Positions 34,755 to 45,100 of a stretch of 64,000 nt of DNA are shown here, one piece after another (position 1 is the stretch's first letter; each line of letters opens with the position of its first letter). The DNA is from Streptomyces anulatus (GTDB taxonomy: Bacteria; Actinomycetota; Actinomycetes; Streptomycetales; Streptomycetaceae): assembly GCF_000721175.1 (NCBI RefSeq), contig NZ_JOEZ01000014.1, positions 1-64,000 on the forward strand. The letters run 5' to 3'. The notes beneath the pieces are model-generated. The model was not told the DNA's origin. It made no database searches and saw only the letters and a list, made by a program, of their open reading frames with translations. Position numbers and translations under genes: made by a program.

Positions 34755-35753
34755 TTGGGGGTCATGAAGTACACACAGCTCGGACGTACGGGACTCAAGG
34801 TCAGCCGGCTCGTTCTCGGGACGATGAACTTCGGCCCGCAGACCAACGAGTCGGACAGTCACGCGATCATGGACTCCGCGCTCGGCGCGGGTCTGAACTT
34901 CTTCGACACGGCCAACGTCTACGGCTGGGGCGAGAACAAGGGGCGCACCGAGGAGATCCTCGGCACCTGGTTCGCCCAGGGCGGCGGCCGGCGCGACAAG
35001 GTGGTCCTGGCCACCAAGATGTACGGGAACATGGGCGCCGACGGTGAGGCCTGGCCGAACCACGACAAGCTCTCCGCCGTGAACATCCGGCGGGCGGTGG
35101 ACGCCTCGCTCAAGCGCCTCCAGACCGACCACATCGATCTGTACCAGTTCCACCACGTCGACCGGAACACGCCCTTCGACGAGATCTGGCAGGCGATCGA
35201 CGTGCTGGTCCAGCAGGGCAAGATCCTCTACGCCGGTTCGTCGAACTTCCCCGGCTACAAGATCGCCCAGGCCAATGAGCAGGCGGCCCGCCGCGGTTCG
35301 CTCGGCCTGGTCAGCGAGCAGTGCATCTACAACCTCGCCGAGCGCCGCGCCGAGATGGAGGTCATCCCGGCCGCGCAGGAGTACGGCCTCGGGGTCATCC
35401 CCTGGTCGCCGCTGCACGGCGGCCTGCTGGGCGGCGTGATCAGGAAGACGACCGAGGGCGGCCGCCGCGCCTCGGGCCGCGCGGCCGACGCCCTGGCCGA
35501 CCCCGCCACCCGCGCCCAGCTCCAGGCGTACGAGGACCTGCTCGACAAGCACGGCCTGGAGCCCGGCGAGGCGGCCCTGGCCTGGCTGCTGACCCGCCCC
35601 GGGGTCACGGGCCCGATCGTCGGCCCGCGCACCGCCGACCAGCTGGACAGCGCGCTGCGCGCCCTGGAACTGGATCTCCCCGAGGCCGTGCTCACGGGCC
35701 TCGACGAGATCTTCCCGGGCCCGGGGCCTTCGCCGGAGGCGTTCGCCTGGTAG
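34755..35753 (+). CDS. aldo-keto reductase
   Basis: 332 residues, an NAD(P)H-dependent TIM-barrel oxidoreductase. Catalytic residues visible: FFDTANVYGWG near residue 50 (Asp and Tyr), VVLATKMYG near 88 (Lys), LYQFHHVDRNTPFDE near 133 (His). SSNFPGYKIAQ and IVGPRTADQLDSAL complete the fold. It resembles the YghZ/AKR11-type reductases; the substrate is unknown. AAGGAG at 34744-34749 is 5 nt before TTG 34755; ATG 34764 is the alternative start. Confidence 0.9.
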   Translation: MGVMKYTQLGRTGLKVSRLVLGTMNFGPQTNESDSHAIMDSALGAGLNFFDTANVYGWGENKGRTEEILGTWFAQGGGRRDKVVLATKMYGNMGADGEAWPNHDKLSAVNIRRAVDASLKRLQTDHIDLYQFHHVDRNTPFDEIWQAIDVLVQQGKILYAGSSNFPGYKIAQANEQAARRGSLGLVSEQCIYNLAERRAEMEVIPAAQEYGLGVIPWSPLHGGLLGGVIRKTTEGGRRASGRAADALADPATRAQLQAYEDLLDKHGLEPGEAALAWLLTRPGVTGPIVGPRTADQLDSALRALELDLPEAVLTGLDEIFPGPGPSPEAFAW

Positions 35754-35775
35754 GGACGTGAGCGCGGAGAGAACG

Positions 35776-35808
35776 GGGGGCCTCCCGTCGCGGTGACGGG
35801 AGGCCCCC
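35776..35808. terminator. bidirectional terminator after aldo-keto reductase gene
   Basis: GGGGGCCTCCCGTC pairs perfectly with GACGGGAGGCCCCC (14 bp) around a 5-nt loop. Confidence 0.85.
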
Positions 35809-35827
35809 GGTGCTTTCGGCCCGTCCG

Positions 35828-36229
35828 TCAGCTGAGGGCCTGGAAGTCCAGCCAGCCGCTGGTTCCGACGGCTACGCCCTTGCCGGAGATGCTGGGGTAG
35901 ACGTAGAGCTTGTCGTCGCCGCCGGTGGCGAAGACATCGGCCTTGCCGTCCGAGCCCGCGTCGGGGAAAGCGGTGATCAGCGGGCGGTGGGTGCGGGACC
36001 AGCCGGTTCCGATGACGGTTGAGGCGGGACCGCTGCCCAGGCCCTGGCCCGCCGGGCCGGTGCCTTCGTAGAGGCGGAGCTCCCCGCCGGTCTTGTGCCG
36101 TGCGAGGAGATCGACCCGCCCGTTGCCGGTGCGGTCACCCGGCGCCGCCAGGTCGTAGTACGACCAGGAGCCGTCGCCGATCAGGACGGGCGCCTGCGAG
36201 TCGTCGAGGTAGAACGACGCGGAACCGAA
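35828..36229 (-). pseudogene. C-terminal end of the DNRLRE/FG-GAP protein cut off by a stop codon
   Basis: In the same frame as the gene at 36230-38920, directly after its TAA, 133 codons continue without another stop to TGA at 35828-35830. They encode two more FG-GAP-like repeats (GDRTGNGRVDLLARHK, DAGSDGKADVFATGGDD). Restoring one base (TAA to TAC, Tyr) would make a continuous protein of 1,030 residues. No start codon with a ribosome site precedes this piece. Confidence 0.75.
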
Positions 36230-38920
36230 TTACAGCCACAGGAAGTTGCCCTCCTTCACCAGGAGGTCGGGGTATCCGGGGACGTCCGCGGTGCCGTCGC
36301 CGTCGGTGTCCAGGGGGCCGTCCACGTCACCGACGGCGAGGATCTGGTCGGCGTTCGCCCAGTGGTTGTTGGCGTCGTCGAAGACGGCGAGTTCCTGACG
36401 GTCGTACTGGCAGGCGCGGGAGTGCCCGTCGGCCTGCTCGTCGCGTGCCGAGCAGCCCCAGCCGGCCCCGTTGTTCGGGTAGAGCTGGAGGGTCCTGCCC
36501 TCCTCCCCGGGAATGGCCGCGACGAGGTCCTCGTACCCGTCACCGGTCCAGTCCCCGCGGTGGCTGATGCTCGCTCCGGCGAAGTCGCTGTTGCTCGCCA
36601 TGACGCCGGTTCCGACGTAGCCGTTGCCCTGGCCGGGGTAGAGCCACAGCTCGCCGCTGCCGCGCACGCCGTAGAGGTCGGCGTTGCCGTCCCCGTTGAG
36701 GTCGCCGGCCTTGTCGGGGATGGAGAGACCGTTGGCGTAGAAGAGGTAGGCGGCTCGGTCGGAGCGGTTCTGGGCCGCGTCGAGGCTGCGGACGTAGAGC
36801 CGCTGCGACCCGGCCGAGGGCGGTGTCAGGACGAGCTTGGCGTCGATCCGGCCGTCACCGTCGAGGTCGGCGCTGGGGGCGACCGTGCGGACGGTGCGGT
36901 CCCAGTCGGTCCAGTACTCGTAGGACTTCACGTCGTTGACGCCGCCGTTGCCGAGGATGAACGTACCGGCGGTACGGGCCTTCCCGGTCGCCGCCGGCCA
37001 GCCGTCGGAACCGTCGGGGAACTCCGCGGAACTGATGCTGGGCGGCGTGCTGGGCCGTGTCGGGTCGAAGGTGAAGCCGCAGATGGTGGTCGGTACCCAG
37101 GCGGATTTCGCGGTCGAGTCGAGCGTCTGGACCTTCCAGCCGAAGTTGCCGCCCGCCGCCGCCAGATGCGCCTGCAGTGTCGTCTTGGGCACCTTCACCT
37201 TCGCGACGGTGCCGGACGTGGCGGACACGATCTGGTTGAAAATCTCGGTGCCGCCGGACAGTTGGTTGGCCCGCCAGAGGCGGAACTGGGCCCGGACCGT
37301 TCCGCCGTCGGCGTCGGAGACCTTCGCGGTCAGGGTGACGTCGGTGTTCCCGATCGTCGTGTACGGGGCCACCGTGTCGCATCCACCCGAACTGGGGATG
37401 GTGTCCAGGCTGTTCGGCGCATTGGGCACCGTGTTGTACACCGTGGAGAGCTTGGCCGAATTGGCGTCGAACTTCTTCCACCCGAAGACGTTGTTCTCAT
37501 CGCTGTCGGGTGCCTGCATCCCGAAGGTCAGGGTGTTCCACTTGTTGGCGATGCCGTCCTTCGCCGCCGCTGTCACGTCGAAGGCGAGATCACCCGCGGG
37601 GCAGTTCGAGCCCCAGCCGAGCGACTCGTTGACCGTGTCCAGCTTCTTGCGCCGCTCGGGCCGGTTGTTCCAGGTGGTGGACGCGGAGATCGCGCTGGTC
37701 GCCCAGAGCTCGACGGGCTTGTTCGTGCACGACCAGGACCAGGTGTTCTTGATCCGGAAGGTGGAGGACGAAACGATCTTCTTGGTGGACCACAGGTTGG
37801 ACGAGTTCATGCGGAAGTAGGAACGGGCCAGGCCGTTGGTCTCGTTCTCGTACCCGACGCGGGCGGTCGTGGTGCCCTTGGCGCCGTTCCAGTTGGCCCC
37901 GTTGAAGTAGGAGCTGTTCGGGTTCCGCTTGTAGGCGATCGTCCAGGAGTGGCGGGAGCCGGAGACGGCCGGGTCCAGTAGGACCGGGTACCGCGTGTCC
38001 TTGCCCGTCAGAAGGTTTTGGTCCGGGGTGAGGCGCAGCTTCCCGTCCGTGACCGCGAGCCCCATGTTCGCCTGCTGCGCACCGTATCCGGGCTCGAACT
38101 CATCGGCGGGCGGCGGCGGTCCGGTGGGAGCGCTGCGGGCCGAGAGGGCAGCGGTCGGCGCCGCGGCGGTGCTGCTGTCCCACATCATGGGGGAGGGCGC
38201 GGTGAAGACCGTCTCGCCCGCCGGGTTGACCGCCGTGAAGTTGCCGTGGGCGTCCGTGCTCGCCTTCAGGCCGTCTGTCTCCAGGCCGAAATGGACCTGC
38301 CCGAGTGCCGGATCCGCGGCGGCTTCGGGGGTCTTGACGACCAGGAGACTGGTGAATCCCGCGGGGTTCGCCTTGACCTTGAGGTCGACGTCGGTGAGGA
38401 CGTTGCCGTAGGTCACGGTGTCGCCGTCGACCTCGGGTTCGGGCAGTGCGTCGGGCCAGGTCCAGGACATGCTGCGGCCGTCGCGTATCACCGTCGCCAG
38501 GGGCCCTTCGCCGCCGCCGGACAGGCGGACGTCCACTTCGGTGGCTTTCGGCGACAGGGAGCCGTCCGGGCGTGACTTCAGCGTGGTGTCGATCGAGACG
38601 AGTCTGCCGTCCTGGCGTACGAACTGCGGTAGCGCGTAGGTGTCCTGGGTGAAAGTCCCGTCCGCGTTGGCGAACACCTGAGTCGTCTCGGTGCGCTGAC
38701 TGAGGACTTCCGCCGGCCGGCCGGTTTCCGCGGCCTCGGCCTGTGCCGCGGCCTCGGGGTCCGGCTTCTGCCCCGCCGAGATCGTGGCGCCGTCGGGCTC
38801 CGCGGCGGAGGCGTCGGGCAGTTGCTGGGGCACGCCGAGCGTCATGAGTGCGGCGAGGGCCGCAACGCCCGTGATTCCCCCCTTTGTTCTCCATCTGGCC
38901 TTGCGTCGCAATAGTTCCAT
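36230..38920 (-). CDS. secreted DNRLRE-domain and FG-GAP repeat protein (prematurely ended)
   Basis: 896 residues. A signal peptide ends near residue 40 (after a VPQQLPDASA segment). Residues 100-300 form a beta-rich domain; DPAVSGSRHSWTIAYKRN and the region up to about 560 match DNRLRE/CBM96-type domains (ARSYFRMNSSNLW, STTWNNRPERRKKLD). Fibronectin-like segments follow, and from about residue 745 FG-GAP/VCBS repeats with DxDGDG calcium loops (DLDGDGRID, DLNGDGNADLYG, DWTGDGYEDLVA, DTDGDGTADVPGYPDLLV). The last repeat is broken by TAA at 36230-36232. It diverges from the Rhs gene; such proteins often stand next to Rhs genes in Streptomyces, so joint action at the cell surface is plausible. 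ATG 38920 with GGGGA about 9 nt upstream. Confidence 0.8.
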   Translation of the reverse strand: MELLRRKARWRTKGGITGVAALAALMTLGVPQQLPDASAAEPDGATISAGQKPDPEAAAQAEAAETGRPAEVLSQRTETTQVFANADGTFTQDTYALPQFVRQDGRLVSIDTTLKSRPDGSLSPKATEVDVRLSGGGEGPLATVIRDGRSMSWTWPDALPEPEVDGDTVTYGNVLTDVDLKVKANPAGFTSLLVVKTPEAAADPALGQVHFGLETDGLKASTDAHGNFTAVNPAGETVFTAPSPMMWDSSTAAAPTAALSARSAPTGPPPPADEFEPGYGAQQANMGLAVTDGKLRLTPDQNLLTGKDTRYPVLLDPAVSGSRHSWTIAYKRNPNSSYFNGANWNGAKGTTTARVGYENETNGLARSYFRMNSSNLWSTKKIVSSSTFRIKNTWSWSCTNKPVELWATSAISASTTWNNRPERRKKLDTVNESLGWGSNCPAGDLAFDVTAAAKDGIANKWNTLTFGMQAPDSDENNVFGWKKFDANSAKLSTVYNTVPNAPNSLDTIPSSGGCDTVAPYTTIGNTDVTLTAKVSDADGGTVRAQFRLWRANQLSGGTEIFNQIVSATSGTVAKVKVPKTTLQAHLAAAGGNFGWKVQTLDSTAKSAWVPTTICGFTFDPTRPSTPPSISSAEFPDGSDGWPAATGKARTAGTFILGNGGVNDVKSYEYWTDWDRTVRTVAPSADLDGDGRIDAKLVLTPPSAGSQRLYVRSLDAAQNRSDRAAYLFYANGLSIPDKAGDLNGDGNADLYGVRGSGELWLYPGQGNGYVGTGVMASNSDFAGASISHRGDWTGDGYEDLVAAIPGEEGRTLQLYPNNGAGWGCSARDEQADGHSRACQYDRQELAVFDDANNHWANADQILAVGDVDGPLDTDGDGTADVPGYPDLLVKEGNFLWL

Positions 38921-39196
38921 TGAAGAAGTCCCCTCCCGGATCAGTTCGAGTCGCACCCTAGAACGTGAGGGAAGCGTGATGAAAGTGGCTCCCCTGTGAC
39001 GTTGTCGCAGCTCCTGCGGCCTGCGGTCTTTATTTCGCCATCTTTGTTTCATATGCCAATGAATTGCGCATGTTTTCTTTCGGTGTGGGTGAGGGTGCGT
39101 CAAGTCGTTACCCCATCCCTGTGCTGATGCTGCGAAAATCCTGCTAACTTCCGTGCTCAGCTATGGCCTTTGAGTAATAGGTGGGGAGTTCTGCGC
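38921..39196. other. AT-rich divergent promoter region of the Rhs locus
   Basis: 276 nt, clearly richer in A and T than the surroundings (CTTTATTTCGCC, TTTGTTTCATATGCC, CATGTTTTCTTTC), separating the two giant secreted-protein genes. TAACTT near 39145 may be a -10 box for the Rhs gene. No gene seen. Confidence 0.5.
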
Positions 39197-42100
39197 ATGG
39201 TTTCGGGTGGGGGCGTCAGCAGGGGACGTTTGAGAAGACGGGCGCAACCGGTGGCGGCCACGCTGGCCGCGCTCATGTTCGCCGGACTGTTGGGGGCGCC
39301 GATCGCGGCAGCCGCCGAACTCGACCTGCTGAGGCTGCAGAAGCCTGACCCGGTCAAGACCGGCGAGGTCGAGAGGCGGGGGCCGGCGAAGCCCGACCGG
39401 ACCGCGCGGCATCCATGGAAGAAGCCCGACGTCACCTGGCCCGAGGCCGGCACAGCGACGTCCTCCCTGCGCGAGACCGGCGCGCGGGTGAAAGCCGGCT
39501 CACTGCCCGTCAGCGTGAGCCGTTCCGCACCCGGGGCGGAGAAGTCGTCCAAGGCCCCCTCGCGGAGATCCGCCTCCGAAGCGCCTGGGAAGCCCGGTCC
39601 GCGGAAGGTCCAGGTCCAGGTCCTCGACCGCGCCACCACCGAGTCGTTGGGCGTCGAAGGCATCGTGCTGGCCCTCCGTCCCGCGGAAGGCACCGAAGGC
39701 ACGGTGGACGTCAAGGTCGACTACGCGGACTTCCGGCACGCCTACGGCGGCGACTGGGCCTCCCGGCTCACGCTGAAGACGCTTCCGGCCTGTGCGCTGA
39801 ACACCCCGGGCAAGAAGGGCTGCGCCACCGGCACGCCCCTTCCCACCACCAACGACGTGAAGGCCGGCTCGATCGAGGCGGCCGTCGATCTGCCCGCCGC
39901 CACCGAGGCCACCGCCTCCCGAGCCGCGACCGCCGACCCGGTAGCGCCGAAGGCAGGCGCGCGTGCCGTCTCCGGCGGCACCGTGCTGCTGGCCGCGACC
40001 GCCACCGCGGGGGGCCCGTCGGGCAGCTTCAAGGCCACATCCCTCTCCCCCTCCGCGTCCTGGTCCGCGGGCGGCTCCAACGGCGCGTTCTCCTGGACGT
40101 ACCCGATCTCCGCACCGGCCGTCGCGGGCAGCGCGGTCCCGGACCTGAAGCTCGGCTACTCCTCGCAGTCGGTCGACGGCCGCACCGCCTCGACGAACAA
40201 CCAGGCCAACGCCATCGGCGACGGCTGGTCCATGGAGCCGGGCTACATCGAGCGGCAGTACGTCTCCTGCACCGACGACACCAAGAACAGCACCACCACG
40301 GCCAAGGTCGGCGACCTCTGCTGGAAGAAGGACAACGCCGTCATCAACCTGGGCGGCCGGTCCAACACCCTGATCAAGGACTCCACCACGGGGAAATGGC
40401 ACCTGGAGAACGACGACGGCACCAAGGCCGAGAAGCTGGCCAGCACCGCACGGGCCAACGGCGACAACGACGGTGAGCACTGGCGGGTGACGACCCCGGA
40501 CGGTACGCGCTACTACTTCGGCTACAACCGCCCGTCCGGCTGGGCCGCCGGCAAGGACGAGACCAACTCCACCTGGACGGTACCGGTCTACGGCAACCAG
40601 CCGGACGAGCCCTGCTACGCGGCGGCGTTCAAGGACGCCTGGTGCCAGCAGGCCTGGCGCTGGAACCTGGACGCGGTCATCGACCCGCACGGCGACGCCA
40701 TGACGTACTACTGGGACGAGGAGACCAACTACTACGGCCGCAACGTCAACCCCAGCACGGGTGCGTCCACCGCGACCCCGTACATCCGCGGCGGCTCCCT
40801 GAAGCGCATCGAGTACGGCCTGCGGAGCAACAACTTCTACGCCCAGCCTGCCGCCAAGATCGACTTCACGAACAGCGAGCGCTGCCTGAGCGACTGCGGC
40901 ACCTTCGACAAGGCGCACGCGAAGAACTGGCCCGACGTCCCCTTCGACCGCTACTGCGCCTCGGGCACGGAGTGCAAGGACCGCTACTCGCCGTCCTTCT
41001 GGAGCCGGACGCGCCTGACGAAGATCGACACGTCGGTCCTCGTCGGCACCGCCTTCAAGCCCGTGGACACCTGGGCCTTCACCCATCAGTTCCCCGCGAC
41101 GGGCGACGGCAGCTCCCCCGCACTGTGGCTGGCATCGATCACGCGCACCGGGCACGGCGGAACCGGCGCGGTCACGCTCCCCGCCGTGACCTTCATGGGC
41201 AAGACCATGCCGAACCGGGTGGAGGGCGCCACCACGGGCGGCGATCCGGACCCGGTGCCGCCGCTCTGGCGCTACCGCGTCTACGGCATCAACACCGAGA
41301 CCGGCGGAACGATCGGCATCACCTACTCCGGGGCCGACTGCAAGGCCGGCAGCGTGCCCACCCCGGCCTCGAACACCCGGCGCTGCTACCCGGTGAAGTG
41401 GTCGCCCCCGGACGCGCCGGCGGCGAACTACGAGCCGTACCTCGACTGGTTCCACACCTACGTCGTCACCCAGGTCCTGGAGACCGACCGGACCGGCGGG
41501 GCCCCCGCCAAGCAGACCGACTACACGTACCTGGACGGCATGGGCTGGACCAAGTCCAAGGACGACGAGTTCACCGACGCCAAACACCTCACCTACGGCG
41601 ACCGCAAGGGGTACGGCCGCGTCCAGGTGCGCAGCGGCGTCGCACCCGACCAGCGGACTCTCAAGGAGTACCGCTACTTCCGGGGCATCGACGGGGCCGC
41701 GGTCAAGGACCACGAAGGCGTCTCCGTCACCGACAGGGAAGCCTTCGCCGGGATGACCCGTGAAGAGGCCACGTACAACGGGGACGGCGGCAAGCTCGAA
41801 ACCACCACCAGCCACGTACCGTGGCGGTCGGCCGCGACGGCCACGGAAACCCGTGCCGAAGGGCTGCCCACCCGCTACGCGTACGCCACGGCCGGCAAGA
41901 GCGAGCAGACCCGCACCGCCGTCGGCACGGGCTGGCGCACCACGCGCACCGAGCGCACCTTCGACGCACTGGGCCAGACCCTGACGGAGTCCTCGCTCGG
42001 GGACACGGCGAAGACGGGCGACGAGCAGTGCACCACCACCACGTACGCCCGCAACGCGTCGCTCAACATCCTCACCACGGTCTCCGAGACGAAGACGGTG

Positions 42101-45100
42101 GCCAAGGCCTGCGGCACCACGCCGTCCCTCCCCGCGGACCTGATCTCGTCCGCGCGGCACTTCTACGACGGTGCGACGAGCCTGTCCACCCCGCCGGTCA
42201 GGGGTGACGTGACCCGGCTGGACGAGCAGGACGCCAAGGGCACGGGACACCTCACGACCGCCACCCACACCTACGACCAGCACGGCCGCGAGGAGACCTC
42301 GACGGACGCGCTGGGGGCCACCACGCGGACCGCCTACACCCCGGCCACGCTCAAGGCGCCGACGACGGTCGCCGTGACCAACGCCAAGGACCACGTGGTC
42401 ACGACCACTCTCGACCCGGTCCGGGGAGCCGTCACCGCGACGGTGGACGCGAACGGCAAGCGCACCGACGCCGTCCACGACGGTCTCGGCCGCGTCCTGA
42501 AGGTATGGGAGCCGGGCTGGCCCAAGGCCGCCCACGAGGACAAGCCCTCGACGGAGTACGGCTACGTCATCTCCAGGACCGAGGCGAACGCTGTCATCAC
42601 CAAGACGCTGAAGCAGAACCGCGCCTACCGCACCACCTACGCGCTCTACGACGGCCTGCTGCGCGAGCGGCAGACGCAGGCCCCGGCCACCGGCACGCAG
42701 GACCGGATCATGACCGAGACCCACTACGACACCCGTGGCTGGGCCTGGCAGACGTACGCCCCCTACTACGCGAAGGGCGCGCCGTCGGCGAAGCTGGCCT
42801 CCGCCGCGGTGAACACCGTGCCGGCGGCGGTGCAGAACCACTTCGACGGGCTCGGCCGGGTCACGGACGCTCTGTCGGTGAAGTTCGGCGACGAGCAGTG
42901 GCGCAGCAAGACGGTGTACGAGGGCGACCGCACGACCGTCATCCCCCCGAAGGGCGGAACGGCCACCACCACGGTGACCGACGCGCGCGGGCGCACGACC
43001 GAGCTTCTGCGGTACACGAACGCCCAGCGCACGGCGTCCCAGAAGACGACGTATACGTACGGGAAGTACAGCGAGCCGAGCACGGTCACGGACCCCGACG
43101 GCAACGTCTGGAGCCAAACGTTCGACAGCCGGGGCCAGAAGACCAGGAGCGACGACCCGGACAAGGGCGTCACGGACACGACGTACGACAACCTCGGACA
43201 GCCGGTCACCACGACCGACGAACGCGGGGTCACGCTCACCACGGAGTACGACGTGCTGGGCCGCAGGACCGAGGTCAAGCAGGGCGGCACGACGCTGTCG
43301 AAGTGGACCTACGACACGCTCGCCAAGGGGCAGCTGACCAGCAGCACGCGTTACGCCGGAGGGGCCGCGTACACCACGGCGACCGACGGCTTCAACGACC
43401 GCTACCAGCCGACGTCCACGACCACCACGGTTCCTTCCGCGGCCGGCGGCCTGGCGGGCACGTTCACCTGGACGTACGGGTACAAGCCGGAGACCGGGGC
43501 GCTGCTCTGGACGCTCAACCCGGCCGTGGGCGACATCCCGGCCGAGCGGGTCGTGACCAACTACAACAGCGACGACCAGCCGTTCCGCACCAGCGGTCAG
43601 CGCGGTGCTCTCGTCGCCAACACGCAGTACGACGTCTTCTCCCGGCCGGTACGCCTGGAGTACAGCGCCACTCTCGACCAGAAGGCGTACCAGACCAAGG
43701 TCTACGACGAGCACACCGGACAGGTCATCCGGCAGACGACCGACCGGGACGTCGCCCCCCAGCGCGTCGACGACACGACGTACGCCTACGACCCGGCGGG
43801 CAACGTCACCGGCGTGACCAGCGTCAGCGGCCAGGACGCACAGGCATCCACCGACACCCAGTGCTTCACCAACGACCCGCTGGGACGGCTGACCGAGGCG
43901 TGGACGGCCAAGACCGACTGCGCGGCGGCCCCCTCGGCCTCCACGGTCGGCGGCCCGGACGCGTACTGGCTCAGCTACGGCTACGACAAGCTCGGCAACC
44001 GCACGAAGCAGACCGAGCACGCCACCTCGGCCGGGACGACGGACGCCGTCACCGACTACACCCAGCCGGCCCCCGGCGGCGACCGGCCGCACGCGGTGCA
44101 GCAGGCCTCCGTCACCGGCGGCCCGCACAACGGGCGTACGAGCACCTTCGAGTACGACAAGACCGGCAACACGACCAAGCGCACCATCGGCTCGACGGTC
44201 CAGTCCCTGACCTGGGACGCCGAGGGACACCTGGCGACCCTCACCGAGGGCGGCAAGCAGACCGGCTACACCTACGACGCCGACGGCAACCGCATCATCG
44301 CGAAGAACGGCGACGGGTCCAGCACCCTCACGCTCCCGAACGGTGATCAGCTGAACCTCGCGGCGAACGGCACGAAGACCGCGACCCGCTACTACACGCA
44401 CAACGGCGACACGGTCGCGGTGCGCAACGGGAACGCCATCGCTTACCTGATCAACGACCATCAGGGCACGGCGATGACGGCCATCGCGGTCGGCACGCTC
44501 GCCCTGACCCGCAGGAAGCAGCTGCCGTTCGGCGGCCTGCGATCCGAGCAGTCGGCGGCGTTCGGCAACCGCGGCTTCGTCGGCGGGACGAACGACCCCA
44601 CGGGCCTCACACACCTCGGCGCCCGCGAGTACGACCCGGTCCTGGGACGCTTCCTCTCCGTCGACCCGGTCATCGACTTCGACGACCCGGCGCAGATGAA
44701 CGCCTACAGCTACGCCCACAACAGCCCGCTCACCAGGTCCGATCCGACGGGCCTGCGCCCGGACGGCCCGGTGGGCGGCAACTCGTACAACGACGAGCGG
44801 TGGGCCAACGAGCGGGGCATGACGGCCGGCTACACGAAGAAGAGCGGCAAGTGGGTGTGGAAGCAGACGCCCAAGAAGGACACCGTTTCTCAACGGCGGT
44901 ACAGCAACTACCGTGCGAACCCTGCCCATTACATGATCGACGACAGCCACGCACGCAAGTACGCGGCTGCCGCCAAGGCGCAGGCGAAGAAGGCTGCTGA
45001 GGCCCGGGCCAGGGCTGCGGCGGCGCAGCAGCGCAAGGAGGACGGCATCTTCGGCAGCATCATGAAGGGCAACTGGAACAACGCGGCCACCAACCTGAAG

